NCBI GenBank assembly: GCA_015234425.1
Contig: JADGNE010000006.1
Location: forward strand, 310,001-374,000
Direction: 5' to 3'
Source of the DNA: Devosia sp.
Lineage (GTDB): Bacteria > Pseudomonadota > Alphaproteobacteria > Rhizobiales > Devosiaceae
Length of the DNA stretch: 64,000 nucleotides
Shown here: in pieces, positions 34,631 through 44,504 of the stretch
Layout: every line of letters starts with the position of its first letter
Numbering within the stretch: position 1 is the stretch's first letter
Notes under the pieces: model-generated
What the model saw: only the letters and a program-made list of their open reading frames with translations
What the model was told of the DNA's origin: nothing
Database searches by the model: none
Position numbers and translations under genes: made by a program

Positions 34631-35524
34631 ATGACCGACGCCACTTTGCCCACCACCCCCATGACCGCCAGGGACTATCGCGAGCTCAAGGCCAAACGCG
34701 CCCGGCGCGCAGGCCTGCTCAAGCACATCTTCCTCATCATCACCTCGCTGATCATGACCTATCCGCTGATCTGGATGCTGGCGGCCTCGTTCAAGCCCGA
34801 CAACCAGATCTTCGGCTCGCTCTCACTTTGGCCGACCCAATTCGACTGGCTCAACTATTGGCAGGGCTGGAACGCGCTCTCGGTGGATTTCGGGCGCTTT
34901 TTCTGGAACTCCACCGTCGTGACCGTGCTCTCGGTCATCGGTAATGTGCTGTCCTGCTCCTTTGCCGCCTATGCCTTTGCCCGGCTAGAATTTACCGGCA
35001 AGAACATCTGGTTCGCCCTGATGATGATGACGCTGATGATCCCCTATCACGTCGTCCTCATCCCCCAGTACCTGCTCTTCCTGCAGCTCGGCTGGGTGAA
35101 CACCTATCTGCCCCTGATCGTGCCGCAGTTCCTCGCCGGCGACGCCTTCTTCATCTTCCTCATGGTGCAGTTCTTCCGACAGCTGCCCCGCGAACTCGAC
35201 GAGGCGGCCATGATCGACGGCTGTTCGCCGTTCAAGATCTATTGGGCGATCATCCTGCCTTTGAGCCTGCCCGCCATGGCAGCCGCCGCCATCTTCAGCT
35301 TCATCTGGACCTGGCAGGATTTTCTCGGTCCGCTGGTCTATCTCAACAAGGTCGAGGACTACACCGTGCCGCTCGCTCTGCGCATGTTCCTCAGCCAGGA
35401 TGGCGCCAGCCAGTACGGACCCATGTTCGCCATGTCGATCCTCTCGATCCTGCCGATCTTCCTCTTCTTCATCATCTTCCAGCGCCTCATCATCCGCGGC
35501 ATCGCCATGAGCGGACTAAAGTAA
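34631..35524 (+). CDS. Sugar ABC importer permease (MalG-like)
   Basis: 297 aa inner-membrane permease. First membrane segment is [20 protein letters not shown] followed by the typical SFKPDNQIF. The EAA loop is [24 protein letters not shown] and the end is [12 protein letters not shown], the canonical MalG terminus. Starts 3 bp after the previous stop and ends 10 bp before the ATPase start. Confidence 0.93.
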   Translation: MTDATLPTTPMTARDYRELKAKRARRAGLLKHIFLIITSLIMTYPLIWMLAASFKPDNQIFGSLSLWPTQFDWLNYWQGWNALSVDFGRFFWNSTVVTVLSVIGNVLSCSFAAYAFARLEFTGKNIWFALMMMTLMIPYHVVLIPQYLLFLQLGWVNTYLPLIVPQFLAGDAFFIFLMVQFFRQLPRELDEAAMIDGCSPFKIYWAIILPLSLPAMAAAAIFSFIWTWQDFLGPLVYLNKVEDYTVPLALRMFLSQDGASQYGPMFAMSILSILPIFLFFIIFQRLIIRGIAMSGLK

Positions 35525-35534
35525 GGACGAACCC

Positions 35535-36593
35535 ATGGCATCCGTTACCCTTTCAGAAGTCCGCAAGGCCTATTCCGGTTTCGAAGTCGTCCACGGCATC
35601 GACCTCGAAGTGCAGTCCGGCGAATTCCTGGTGCTGGTCGGCCCATCCGGCTGCGGAAAATCGACGCTCCTGCGCATGATCGCCGGGCTCGAGGAGATCA
35701 CCGACGGCACGATTTCCATCGGCGACCGCGTGGTCAACGACCTCCCGGCCAGCCAGCGCAACCTCTCCATGGTGTTCCAGTCCTACGCCCTCTACCCGCA
35801 CATGTCGGTGCGCAAGAACCTGGCCTTCGGCCTCGGCAATCTGCGCATGCCCAAGGACGAGATCGCCCGCCGCGTCGCCGAAGCCGCAAAAATCCTCCAG
35901 ATCGAGGAACTGCTTGAGCGCAAGCCCCGCCAGCTTTCGGGGGGTCAGAAGCAGCGCGTCGCCATCGGCCGCGCCATCGTGCGCGAGCCCCAGCTTTTCC
36001 TTTTTGACGAACCGCTGTCGAACCTCGACGCGGAACTCCGCGTGCAGATGCGCGTCGAGCTCGCCGGGCTCTACAATCGCCTCGGGACCACAATGATCTA
36101 CGTCACCCACGACCAGATCGAGGCCATGACCATGGCCACCCGCATCGCCGTGCTCAACAAGGGTCGGCTCGAGCAGGTCGGCACCCCTTACGAGCTCTAC
36201 AACGCCCCTAAAAACCTCTTCGTCGCCAGCTTCATCGGCTCGCCGAAGATGAACCTTATCAAGGGCAATTCGAGCGGCACCGCCATCGAGCTTCCCGGCC
36301 TCGGCATCCTGCCACGCGCAGCCGGCGCTGGACCGGTCACACTCGGCGTCCGTCCCGAGCATCTGGCCATCGGCGCCCCCGGAGACATCGCCGCCGAAGG
36401 CACCATTACCCTCATCGAATATCTCGGCAGCGAGGTCTTTATCTATGTCGCCCTGCCCGATGGGCAGACCCTTCTCGCCCAGGCGCCCGGCAATGTCCGC
36501 CACCAGCGCGGGGAAAAGGTCAGCGTGAGTTTCCGCGCCGAAGACACCCACCTCTTCGACGCCGATGGCCTTCGCATCGAGGCCGCCCAGTGA
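35535..36593 (+). CDS. Sugar ABC importer ATPase (UgpC/MalK type)
   Basis: 352 aa. Walker [15 protein letters not shown] near residue 36, signature [15 protein letters not shown], Walker [15 protein letters not shown] and [13 protein letters not shown]. The C-terminal TOBE domain has [13 protein letters not shown]. Overlaps the downstream glycosidase gene (GTGA), which indicates that the glycosidase is translated with the importer. Confidence 0.93.
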   Translation: MASVTLSEVRKAYSGFEVVHGIDLEVQSGEFLVLVGPSGCGKSTLLRMIAGLEEITDGTISIGDRVVNDLPASQRNLSMVFQSYALYPHMSVRKNLAFGLGNLRMPKDEIARRVAEAAKILQIEELLERKPRQLSGGQKQRVAIGRAIVREPQLFLFDEPLSNLDAELRVQMRVELAGLYNRLGTTMIYVTHDQIEAMTMATRIAVLNKGRLEQVGTPYELYNAPKNLFVASFIGSPKMNLIKGNSSGTAIELPGLGILPRAAGAGPVTLGVRPEHLAIGAPGDIAAEGTITLIEYLGSEVFIYVALPDGQTLLAQAPGNVRHQRGEKVSVSFRAEDTHLFDADGLRIEAAQ

Positions 36594-38236
36594 CCGAGGA
36601 CCTTCTCGCCGCCCTGCGCGCCACCGACGTCGCCGCAGCCATCGGCCCCCTCGGCAAGCCCGCCGACGCCGCCCTCCTTGACGAGTGGCAGCGTTCCGGC
36701 GTGCGCTTCGTGTCCAACGCGCCGAAACTGACGGCCCGCTACTACCAGGCTGTGCGCGAACTGTTCGACTGTATCGCCCCCGCCGCCGACGACACGCCGA
36801 TCCTGCACGAAGGCGGCATTTATCACGGCTGCTGGCTCGAGAGCACCGGCACCATCAATGCCGAACTCTTGAGCCGTTTCCTCCCCTCTATCAGCGGCGC
36901 CACCTTTGCCGCCTTCGCCAGACACCAGCGCGACGACGGTCTCTTCCCCTATAAGATGACGGCCGGCGGCCCCGGCTTCAGCCAGATCCAGCTGGTAAGC
37001 CCCCTCGCCCGCTCCGTCTGGAACCATTTTTGCCTCAACGGGCGCGACACGGCCTGGCTGCGCACCCAATACGACGCCATGCCACGCTACGACGCCTGGA
37101 TCGCGCGACACCGCGACACATTGGGCACCGGCGCCGTCGAGGCCTTCTCGACCTACGACACCGGCCACGACCTCTCCTCGCGCTTCTGGCATGTGCCGGA
37201 CAGCCCCTTCGGCAATGACCCTACGCGCTGCGATCCCGACAATCCCATCCTGCCCTTCATCGCCCCCGACCTGACGGCGAACATCGCCTGCCAGCGGCAT
37301 TATCTCGCCCGCATCGCCGATGCCCTGGGCAAAGACGCTGCCGGCTGGACCGACAAGGCAGAGGCGAGCACCGAGGCGCTGTTTGCCCAATGCTTCGATG
37401 CCGAGGACGCCTTCTTCTACGATCGAGACCGACATGGCCGGCCTGTCCGGCTCCAGTCAGACGTCCTGCTCCGCGTCCTCGCCTGCGAGATCGGCGACGG
37501 AGACCTGTTCCGGCAGGCACTCGCCCGCTACCTGCTCAATACCCGCAAATTCTTCGCCAAGTTTCCGCTGACCTCGATAGCCCTCGATGATCCGCGCTTC
37601 GACCCCAGTTTCGCGCAGAACAGCTGGGCCGGGCCGACCAATTTCCTCACCCTCATCCGCACGGCGCACGCTTTCGAGCACCATGGCCACCACGTCGAAC
37701 TGAGCTGGATCACCCAACCCACGCTCGCCGCGCTTTTCGAGGCCGACCGCTTCCCGCAGACGCTCAATCCCTTTACCGGAGCGGCCGGGTTCACCGAAAA
37801 ATACTCCCCGTCCATTCTCTGCATGCTCGACTTCATCGAGCGTCTCTCAGGGATTCTGCCGCGCCCCGACGGAACCGTGTGGTTCACCAGCCTCCTGCCC
37901 AAGCCCGTCACGCACAAGCACGAAACCTGGAACACCGGCTACGCCCGCACCATCGACGGCGCAGTATTTGAGCTGATCAATACGGCCGACGGCGGCGAAA
38001 TCTATCGCGACGGTCACCTTCTCTGCCGCTTCCCTGCGGGAACCCGCGTTATCCTCGATCGCAGCGGCGCGCTCTCTGGCGTCCTCGGCCTCACCAGCCG
38101 CACGGTAAGGGGTACGATCGCCTTTGACGGCCAGACGGTGCCGCTCTCCATTGCCCCCAACGAGCACCTGTCCTGGGACGGCACCGGCCTTCACCGCAGC
38201 GCCAACCCTGGCCTCGTGCTGCCGGAATACGACTGA
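36590..38236 (+). CDS. MGH1/GH63-like (alpha/alpha)6-barrel glycoside hydrolase, cytoplasmic
   Basis: 548 aa from a GTG start overlapping the ATPase stop by 4 bp. No signal peptide. The helical-barrel glycosidase character is shown by [73 protein letters not shown] and [20 protein letters not shown] (substrate-binding and acid/base region of the MGH1/trehalase-like clan). A C-terminal beta-rich part ([19 protein letters not shown]) follows. It probably cleaves the sugar imported by the transporter it is co-translated with. The exact glycoside (glucosyl, mannosyl or trehalose-like) cannot be told by eye. Confidence 0.75.
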   Translation: MTEDLLAALRATDVAAAIGPLGKPADAALLDEWQRSGVRFVSNAPKLTARYYQAVRELFDCIAPAADDTPILHEGGIYHGCWLESTGTINAELLSRFLPSISGATFAAFARHQRDDGLFPYKMTAGGPGFSQIQLVSPLARSVWNHFCLNGRDTAWLRTQYDAMPRYDAWIARHRDTLGTGAVEAFSTYDTGHDLSSRFWHVPDSPFGNDPTRCDPDNPILPFIAPDLTANIACQRHYLARIADALGKDAAGWTDKAEASTEALFAQCFDAEDAFFYDRDRHGRPVRLQSDVLLRVLACEIGDGDLFRQALARYLLNTRKFFAKFPLTSIALDDPRFDPSFAQNSWAGPTNFLTLIRTAHAFEHHGHHVELSWITQPTLAALFEADRFPQTLNPFTGAAGFTEKYSPSILCMLDFIERLSGILPRPDGTVWFTSLLPKPVTHKHETWNTGYARTIDGAVFELINTADGGEIYRDGHLLCRFPAGTRVILDRSGALSGVLGLTSRTVRGTIAFDGQTVPLSIAPNEHLSWDGTGLHRSANPGLVLPEYD

Positions 38237-38255
38237 CCCTGCGGTTCATGTCAGA

Positions 38256-38717
38256 TCAGTCCTCGGAGGAGACTTCGCCGGTCGCGTAAAACCGCCGGCG
38301 ACTGTCGTCGCAACTGCCCAGGAAGCCCCTGTCTCGCTCGGAATTATAGGCCGATCCCAGCACTTCGATGATATCGCCCGCTCCGGACTGGTAACTATAG
38401 AACTGCAATCCGCGGCAAAATCGGCTGCCCTCGATCGGGCGCACGCAGTTCAGATACCGGCTTCCCGCCACACTGGCGGGCACGATGTCACAGCGAAACC
38501 CGTTGGCCTCAAGCACAGGCGCCTGCTCTTCCAGATCGGCTTGGGTTGGCACGAAGCGCGAAAAAACCGCGGTGAGGGCATTTGCGTCCTCCGGGCTTGC
38601 CACAAGCGCCTCGTAAAGCTCTCCGCGCGCTAAATTTTCCTCGCTCAAGCCAAATTGGCTGAGCAGGACCATCACGATTGCGCCGCCGATCACGAGTGCT
38701 ATTGCCACTTTGCGCAT
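38256..38717 (-). CDS. Hypothetical membrane-anchored protein with four cysteines
   Basis: 153 aa. MRKVAIALVIGGAIVMVLLS is an N-terminal membrane anchor or signal peptide. The exported part has four Cys (in FRCD, LNCV, RFCR and GSCDD), an even number compatible with two disulfides. I recognise no family. ATG at 38715-38717 has GGGAG about 10 nt upstream and places the hydrophobic segment at the N-terminus. 37 bp downstream of another small exported four-Cys protein on the same strand, so probably one operon. Confidence 0.6.
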   Translation of the reverse strand: MRKVAIALVIGGAIVMVLLSQFGLSEENLARGELYEALVASPEDANALTAVFSRFVPTQADLEEQAPVLEANGFRCDIVPASVAGSRYLNCVRPIEGSRFCRGLQFYSYQSGAGDIIEVLGSAYNSERDRGFLGSCDDSRRRFYATGEVSSED

Positions 38718-38754
38718 GACCAGAACTCCCGTCCCCAATAGATATTCGAAGGCC

Positions 38755-39126
38755 TCAGCAGGGGCCCAGGATTTCCGCCACCTCCAGCACACCATCGGCA
38801 TAAGTGCCGCTGACCAGTGTGCACCTATCCGCATAATTGGCGCGGAGATACGCCTGATCTTCAGCCGAACCCCGCATGCGCGGCAGCCGGTTTCCGCTCC
38901 ACAACATCGAATGCGGACGGGTAACCTGTTGGGCAAGCGAAATGCCGTTCCAGGGACATGGCTCGAGATAGCACTGGATAGCGGTGCGACCGACCTGGAG
39001 TTCGACTAGATCCGCATCGCCCTTCAATTTCCTCTCCTCCGCCATCGCCGGCTGGAAGGCAGAAAAGCTGATCACCCCCGAGATGACCAGCACTCCTGCG
39101 ATCAAAACGCCCGAGTTTCGCGTCAT
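38755..39126 (-). CDS. Hypothetical secreted protein with four cysteines
   Basis: 123 aa. Signal peptide MTRNSGVLIAGVLVISGVIS ending PAMAEE (about residue 30). Mature protein of about 93 residues includes VGRTAIQCYLEPCPWNGISL and DRCTLVSG and ends EILGPC, again four Cys. Function not recognised. The ATG at 39124-39126 fits the signal peptide; the ribosome-binding site is weak (GGAAACC). It is first of a two-gene minus-strand unit. Confidence 0.6.
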   Translation of the reverse strand: MTRNSGVLIAGVLVISGVISFSAFQPAMAEERKLKGDADLVELQVGRTAIQCYLEPCPWNGISLAQQVTRPHSMLWSGNRLPRMRGSAEDQAYLRANYADRCTLVSGTYADGVLEVAEILGPC

Positions 39127-39821
39127 GGCAAAAATCCGAAAAAGGTTTCCATGACCATGTGACGCCCCCAGTTCCAAAAGGCTTGGGCCAAGACGCTAAC
39201 TTTGTTTCCGTCGCCCCCGCGGCTGGGCTTTCAGCGGAGCGCACATCGCAACTTTTAGCTGCAATCCCCCCGCTATCGCCGGCCAGACATGGGGCCTTGC
39301 CCGCATACTGACAATTATCACCTTACAAGGCGCAACCGTGCTGAGAGATGTGCGTTTCGAAGCCCCAAAACGGCGCTGACAGTTGTGCTGAACCCTCCAA
39401 ATCACCCTTGGGCAAATTGACGCAGAAGCCTGTAAAAACAAGACCTTGACCGCAGCGCCGGCCGAGAAAAAACGGAGTTGTAAGTAGCTTATACCAGAAG
39501 GACTATCCCACACGCGCCGGCATAATACTTTTGGCCTATTCTGGCAAAATTCCGCCTAAAACTGTGTCCGATTGGTCACAGTTCTCGCATTTTTTAAAAA
39601 TTTCTGAGGTACCGCGCCTCATTAATCATATTGTTCCGCAACGAATCGCTCCTCAATTTTTCGGAGTTCCCAGTCAGTTGCCGTCAACCCCATAATTTTG
39701 AGTCCAGAAGTCGTGGCGAAACTAGGGCGTAGCTGGGTCACATCAGCCGAGAACGGGCCGTTCGAGGGCCCCATTTAGGGTTAATCACTCAGTCATCAGA
39801 AACAATAAAAGGATGAACCTG
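39127..39821. other. Long AT-richer intergenic region upstream of the RTX gene
   Basis: No protein gene is supported in these 695 bp. The part 39530-39680 is markedly AT-richer than its surroundings, with several T/A runs (for example TTTTTTAAAAATTT at 39590-39603), as expected for the promoter of the RTX gene. CTGTG (39562-39566) / CACAG (39577-39581) is a short dyad. I could not assign a specific promoter pair. Such low-GC spacers often mark acquired surface or secreted-protein genes. Confidence 0.4.
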
Positions 39822-41717
39822 ATGGCTTCCTGGCCGGATTCAACAAACACTGGCGTTCCAGATGGCGTTAAACTGCTTCCCTCGGGCGACATCATCGTAA
39901 CCAAGCCCGGCACGGTTATCTCGGGCCTCAACATTACCGGAACTGTCTATATCGACGCCGACAATGTGACCCTGCAGAACTGCAAGATTACAGCGGCATC
40001 CTTCGCCGTTGTTTACATCAAGGCCGGCTCGGACGGCGTGGTGGTCAAGGACTGTGAAATCAATGGCGTAGGCACGAATAACTCGGGCAGCCACGGGATT
40101 TATGGCGGCGGCACGTTCCTGCGCAACGAAATCTACAATGTTGAAAACGGCATTTCGCTCTCCGGCACGCGCGGCACGGTGATCGAAGGAAACTACATCC
40201 ATAGCTTCAAGGCCTCTGGCTCCCCGCATTATGACGGCATCCAGATGGATGGTGGCCAGACCGATACGATTATTCGCGGCAATTCCATTATTCTAAACCA
40301 CGGCCAGACGGCCGCGGTGATGATCGATAACTACTTTGGTCCGATCAAGAATGTGCTCGTAACGGACAATCTGTTGGTTGGCGGCGGTTACACCGTCTAT
40401 TCCGACGGCCAGTTCAGTGGCGGCTCCATGTCCGGCATCGAGATTACCAACAACCACATTGGTGGCGGTCGCTGGGGTGATCTGAATATCAACAATTCGT
40501 CCCCCGTTTACACCGGCAACTCCAAGGATGGAGCGGCGATCGCTGCGACGCTGAACGGCAACGGCAATGAAACCGGTTCCGGCCAGGATAACGACACCGA
40601 CAACGGCACCACCACGCCCCCGCCGGTGACCGAGCCCACAAACCCCACCACCCCGACCCAGCCGGGCAATGAGACGGGTTTCACCGGCACGAACAATGCC
40701 GATCGTCTCGTCGGCAACTCCAGCGCCAACTTCCTTGATGGCAAGGGCGGCAACGACATCCTCGACGGTGCCGGCGGCAACGACACGCTTTATGGCGGCG
40801 CCGGTCGCGACACGATGACTGGTGGCGCCGGAAACGACGTGTTCCTGTTCAAGTCGGTATCGGAAATGGGCCGCTATGCCAGCACCCGTGACATCATAAC
40901 CGACTTCGTGAGCGGCCAGGACAAGATTGATCTGTCCTCAGTTGACGCCAATGCGAGCCTGAGCGGCGTTCAGGACTTCACGTTCCTCGCCAGGGACAAC
41001 CAGGTGTTCAGCAAGACGGCTGGTGAACTGGCCTGGCACACGGACGCCGCCAATAATCGGACGATTATTCAGGGCGACACCAATGGCGACGGCAGGCACG
41101 ATTTCGAGATCGAACTCAAGGGCCTCGTGTCTCTGAAGGCCAGCGACTTCGTCGGCCTGACCTCGTCCAATAACGTCGAGGCGCCCACCACCCCGACCAC
41201 TCCGCCGACGCCCCCGACTGCACCCACTCAGACGACCATCTCGGGCACCCGTTCGGCTGACCGCCTGACCGGTGATGCCGGCGCCAACTTCCTCGATGGC
41301 AATGCCGGCAACGACACGCTTAACGGCGGCGCCGGCAATGACACGCTCTCTGGTGGCACGGGTCGGGACACGATGACAGGTGGTGCCGGCAACGACATCT
41401 TCCTGTTCAAATCCGCTGCGGAGACCGGACGCTTTGCCAGCACCCGTGACATCATCACGGACTTCACCAAGGGCGAGGACAAGATCGACCTCTCAGAGAT
41501 CGATGCCAATACCAAGTCGAGCGGCAATCAGGCGTTCACCTTCCTCGCCAAGGACGACCAGATCTTCGGCAAGAATGCTGGCGAACTCGCCTTCCACACC
41601 GACGACGCCAACAACCGCACCCTGATCCAGGCCGACACCAACGGCGATGGCGTGCATGACTTCGAAATCCAGCTGACCGGTCTGGTCCAGCTCAGTGCCG
41701 GCGATTTCATTCTCTAG
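39822..41717 (+). CDS. Right-handed beta-helix protein with two RTX (M10 C-terminal) modules, probably type-I-secreted
   Basis: 631 aa with no N-terminal signal. Residues about 15-250 form a parallel beta-helix of the pectate-lyase/polysaccharide-lyase type (NVTLQNCKI, GVVVKDCEI, GTVIEGNYIHSF, GIQMDGGQTDTIIRGNSI, GIEITNNHIGGG). A Pro/Thr-rich linker (about 263-285) leads to RTX module 1 (about 286-450) and a second Pro/Thr linker (about 453-471) to module 2 (about 472-631). Each has GGxGxD nonapeptides (GGAGNDTL, GGAGRDTMTGGAGND) and the serralysin-type C-terminal domain, ending DFIL, a typical type I secretion tail. Binds calcium outside the cell; likely a polysaccharide lyase or adhesin. 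ATG 39822 has AAGGA 8 nt upstream; an ATG at 39813 lacks one. Confidence 0.85.
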   Translation: MASWPDSTNTGVPDGVKLLPSGDIIVTKPGTVISGLNITGTVYIDADNVTLQNCKITAASFAVVYIKAGSDGVVVKDCEINGVGTNNSGSHGIYGGGTFLRNEIYNVENGISLSGTRGTVIEGNYIHSFKASGSPHYDGIQMDGGQTDTIIRGNSIILNHGQTAAVMIDNYFGPIKNVLVTDNLLVGGGYTVYSDGQFSGGSMSGIEITNNHIGGGRWGDLNINNSSPVYTGNSKDGAAIAATLNGNGNETGSGQDNDTDNGTTTPPPVTEPTNPTTPTQPGNETGFTGTNNADRLVGNSSANFLDGKGGNDILDGAGGNDTLYGGAGRDTMTGGAGNDVFLFKSVSEMGRYASTRDIITDFVSGQDKIDLSSVDANASLSGVQDFTFLARDNQVFSKTAGELAWHTDAANNRTIIQGDTNGDGRHDFEIELKGLVSLKASDFVGLTSSNNVEAPTTPTTPPTPPTAPTQTTISGTRSADRLTGDAGANFLDGNAGNDTLNGGAGNDTLSGGTGRDTMTGGAGNDIFLFKSAAETGRFASTRDIITDFTKGEDKIDLSEIDANTKSSGNQAFTFLAKDDQIFGKNAGELAFHTDDANNRTLIQADTNGDGVHDFEIQLTGLVQLSAGDFIL

Positions 41718-41735
41718 GCCAAACACACTCTCAAA

Positions 41736-41755
41736 GCGGGGCCTGACGGCCCCGC
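41736..41755. terminator. Hairpin between convergent RTX and FkbM genes
   Basis: Perfect 8-bp stem GCGGGGCC / GGCCCCGC with loop TGAC, 18 bp after the RTX stop and directly abutting the FkbM stop. Only short T-rich stretches flank it (CATTTTG on plus), so it is a likely bidirectional but not ideal terminator. Confidence 0.6.
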
Positions 41756-42670
41756 TCAATCCATTTTGTTCAGTTTCGATACAACGCTCACGCGGCCCGA
41801 GATCAAGGGCTCAAGCGCAGCATCGCGGATCGCAATGATGTGCCGCGCAGGCCATGGGCGGTGGTTGAGCACCGCATCGGCATCGAAACTCTCCACCTCG
41901 TGCAGCGTCCGCTTGAACGGATGATAATAGAAAAATCGGTAGCCAAGCTGCGCTATGGCCGCGTAGTGCGGCAGCGAGGGTAAACCCAACAACAGCACCA
42001 TTACATCGACCTCCTGCGCCCGCAATTTTGCCATGGCTCCGTTGATCACGGCCGGCTCGAACCCGGCGACATTGATCTTGAGCACATTGACATGCCCGAT
42101 CCCGAGATCAGCGAGAACCGTATCGAGCGTGTCGACCGCGACCTCTTCAGTGCCTTCAGAGGGACTGCCCGCAGTCACCAGCTGGCTCATCCAGTTCTTG
42201 GACGCCGTGGCAAAATGCGCCGTCTCCTTGCGGTCAGAGAGTGCGGCCTGATGAACAGTGACCTTGTCAACGACGCCGTTTCGTTCGAGGTTGCGCTTCA
42301 ACGTCGCGATATTGGCGCTGCTCGGCTCGAACGCATCCACACGCGATGCGGGCAGGCACATGGTGGCAAACAGGGTGAACTGACCGATTGCGGCGCCGAC
42401 GTCGATTACACGCCAGTTCGGGCGAGCCACCCGCTTTAGAAATGCAAATTCGGGGTCGATCAAATCCCCGAACATGGTCAGCGTCGGGGGAAATTGCTCG
42501 GGAAAGGCAAATTCGAGCACCGGCCCCGAGCGAAGATGTACCTCCCCTTGAGGCCGACGCGAAATCAATATCGCCGCTGTCCTGAACGCCCCCAGCAACG
42601 TCGCCAGGGGCCCAGCAACACGCAGCCCCCAACGCAGCTTGTATGCAGCACTTTCGAACCTGCTGACCAT
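41756..42670 (-). CDS. FkbM-family SAM-dependent methyltransferase
   Basis: 304 aa. The SAM-binding motif I is VIDVGAAIGQFTLFATMCLP and motif II is VDAFEPSSANIATLKRNLERN; VDTLDTVLADLGIGHVNVLK followed by INVAGFEPAVINGA is the FkbM fold core (the usual K-D-E-G is K-I-N-V-A-G). FkbM enzymes methylate hydroxyls of sugars, polyketides or lipids, often in surface-polysaccharide loci. ATG at 42668-42670 is preferred; a GTG 18 bp upstream is possible. Convergent with the RTX gene; otherwise solitary. No partner glycan cluster is seen here. Confidence 0.83.
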   Translation of the reverse strand: MVSRFESAAYKLRWGLRVAGPLATLLGAFRTAAILISRRPQGEVHLRSGPVLEFAFPEQFPPTLTMFGDLIDPEFAFLKRVARPNWRVIDVGAAIGQFTLFATMCLPASRVDAFEPSSANIATLKRNLERNGVVDKVTVHQAALSDRKETAHFATASKNWMSQLVTAGSPSEGTEEVAVDTLDTVLADLGIGHVNVLKINVAGFEPAVINGAMAKLRAQEVDVMVLLLGLPSLPHYAAIAQLGYRFFYYHPFKRTLHEVESFDADAVLNHRPWPARHIIAIRDAALEPLISGRVSVVSKLNKMD

Positions 42671-42922
42671 AGCACCCACTCTCGTCACCTCACGCCATCA
42701 GCAACACACGCCGAGAGGTCACGAGTGTACAGCAGGCGCGCCTGTCGCCCTTCCCTCCTTCGGCTTATGTGCTGCGGTCCGACGATGTAGAGCTACGCCC
42801 TCATCCGCCTCCTGCATGTGCCACGAGGATTACAGCGCTCCCCGGACAGCAGGGGAACAGGACTATCTTTGGCGGCCCGCAACGATACGGCCACGACGAC
42901 GATCAGATACCGACAGGGGCGA

Positions 42923-44464
42923 TCACGTCCCCTTCATGCGAACGACCGTCCACGAAGCGGGCGGCAAGACGAGGCGGCAGTGGTTACCACTGGCTTCCAT
43001 TGCCGAGAATGCGGTGGGCGCTACGGCCTGATGGTCACGCGTATTGGTCGCTTCGAGGTCGTCATTGCGGAGCACTGTCGCACTCTCGGGCGAAAGCGAG
43101 GAGAAACCGCTCCCCTCCACTGCCACACTCATCTCCTGATCGAGGCTGCGGTTGAGGAGGAACAGCGTTGTCATCCCGTCATCCGCTCCGTGAACCACAG
43201 ACGCCTTGAGGAAGGGCACCTCCGGCATCGGAAAGTCGAGGTCCGTCGTTCCGCGAGGATCGTAATAGGTCGTGGCATAAGTGGGGGACTGAACCTGCGC
43301 GCGCAGCACCTCCCCACGCCCAAGATTGGCAAAATCGGCAAAGGGCCAGAAAATTGGCTGCCGCCAGGCCGGACCGCCGGTTTCGGTGAGGATCGGAGCG
43401 ATGGCATTGACGAGCTGCGCCAGGCACGCCGACTTCACCCGGTCGGCGTGGTTCAGCAGCGAAATACAGGCGCCACCAAAGGCCAGCGCATCCTTCATCG
43501 TATAGAGTTCTTCCAGGATCGGCGGCGCGATCGGCCAGCCGGGAAGCTTGCGATCGTCACCGCGCCGCGTGCGATACCAGACGTTCCATTCATCGAAACT
43601 GAGATCGATACGCTTGGATGAGCCACGCTCGGCGGCAATCTCGTCGGCAATGCCGACCACTTCGTCAATGAACCCATCCATCAGGTCGGAGCTGGCGAGA
43701 AAGGCCGGCGTGTCCTTGGCATAGTCGTTGAGATAGGTGTGGAGCGAGATGAACTCGACTTGGTCAAAGCTGTGCCGCAGTACCTCGCGCTCCCAGGCGC
43801 CAAAGGTCGGCATGTTGCGCCCAGAAGATCCGACGGCGGCCAGCTCGATAGTGGGATCGATTGTCCGCATCATCTTGGCCGCCTCGACGGCGATCCGGCC
43901 ATACTCTGTCGCGGTCTTCGAACCCATCTGCCATGGGCCGTCCATCTCATTTCCGAGGCACCAGAATTTCACGTTATGGGGCTGCTCCCAGCCATGCTCC
44001 CGTCGCAGGTCCGAATACTTGGTACCGGATGGAAAATTGCAATATTCCAATAGCTTGCGGGCATCGTCGGGTCCGCGCGTACCGAGGTTCACCGCCAGCA
44101 TGGGCTCGAGTTCGGCCTGTCGGCACCAGTCGATGAATTCATTGGTGCCAAATGTATTGGGCTCGATCGACAGCCAGGCCAACTCCAGCCGCTTGGGACG
44201 ATCCTCCACCGGTCCGACGCCGTCTTCCCAGTCGTAGCCGGAAACGAAATTGCCGCCCGGGTAGCGGATAATGGTGGTGCCGAGTTCGCGCACCAGCTCC
44301 AGAACGTCGCCACGAAACCCTTCCTTGGTCGCGGTCGGATGTCCGGGCTCGTAGAGCCCCCCATAGACGCACCGCCCCAGATGTTCGACAAACGCGCCGA
44401 ACAGGCGACGGTCAGTGGCGCCGATCAAGTCGGACCGGTCGAATGTCAGTTGTGCCTCAAGCAT
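42923..44464 (-). CDS. abfA: Alpha-L-arabinofuranosidase, GH51
   Basis: 513 aa intracellular GH51 retaining glycosidase with no signal peptide. N-terminal FGAFVEHLGRCVYGGLYEP is the family hallmark, followed by IIRYPGGNFVSGYDWEDGVG. The acid/base Glu is in KFWCLGNEMDG and the nucleophile Glu in LSFDEWNVWY. ATG at 44462-44464 has GAGGGA 7 nt upstream and gives normal family length. It is the last gene of the peptide-type ABC operon (40 bp after OppF), so the importer probably brings in arabino-oligosaccharides or arabinosides. Confidence 0.93.
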   Translation of the reverse strand: MLEAQLTFDRSDLIGATDRRLFGAFVEHLGRCVYGGLYEPGHPTATKEGFRGDVLELVRELGTTIIRYPGGNFVSGYDWEDGVGPVEDRPKRLELAWLSIEPNTFGTNEFIDWCRQAELEPMLAVNLGTRGPDDARKLLEYCNFPSGTKYSDLRREHGWEQPHNVKFWCLGNEMDGPWQMGSKTATEYGRIAVEAAKMMRTIDPTIELAAVGSSGRNMPTFGAWEREVLRHSFDQVEFISLHTYLNDYAKDTPAFLASSDLMDGFIDEVVGIADEIAAERGSSKRIDLSFDEWNVWYRTRRGDDRKLPGWPIAPPILEELYTMKDALAFGGACISLLNHADRVKSACLAQLVNAIAPILTETGGPAWRQPIFWPFADFANLGRGEVLRAQVQSPTYATTYYDPRGTTDLDFPMPEVPFLKASVVHGADDGMTTLFLLNRSLDQEMSVAVEGSGFSSLSPESATVLRNDDLEATNTRDHQAVAPTAFSAMEASGNHCRLVLPPASWTVVRMKGT

Positions 44465-44504
44465 TTTTCGTCCCTCGATCTCAAAATGGCGCTCAGTGGC
44501 CGGG

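Noticed and set aside
39196..39513. 105-codon minus-strand frame in the spacer before the RTX gene
   Set aside because: No ribosome-binding site, no domain, and composition typical of non-coding DNA.
39562..39581. CTGTG / CACAG dyad resembling a CRP site
   Set aside because: The spacing between half-sites is 2 bp longer than the CRP consensus, so a CRP assignment is not supported.
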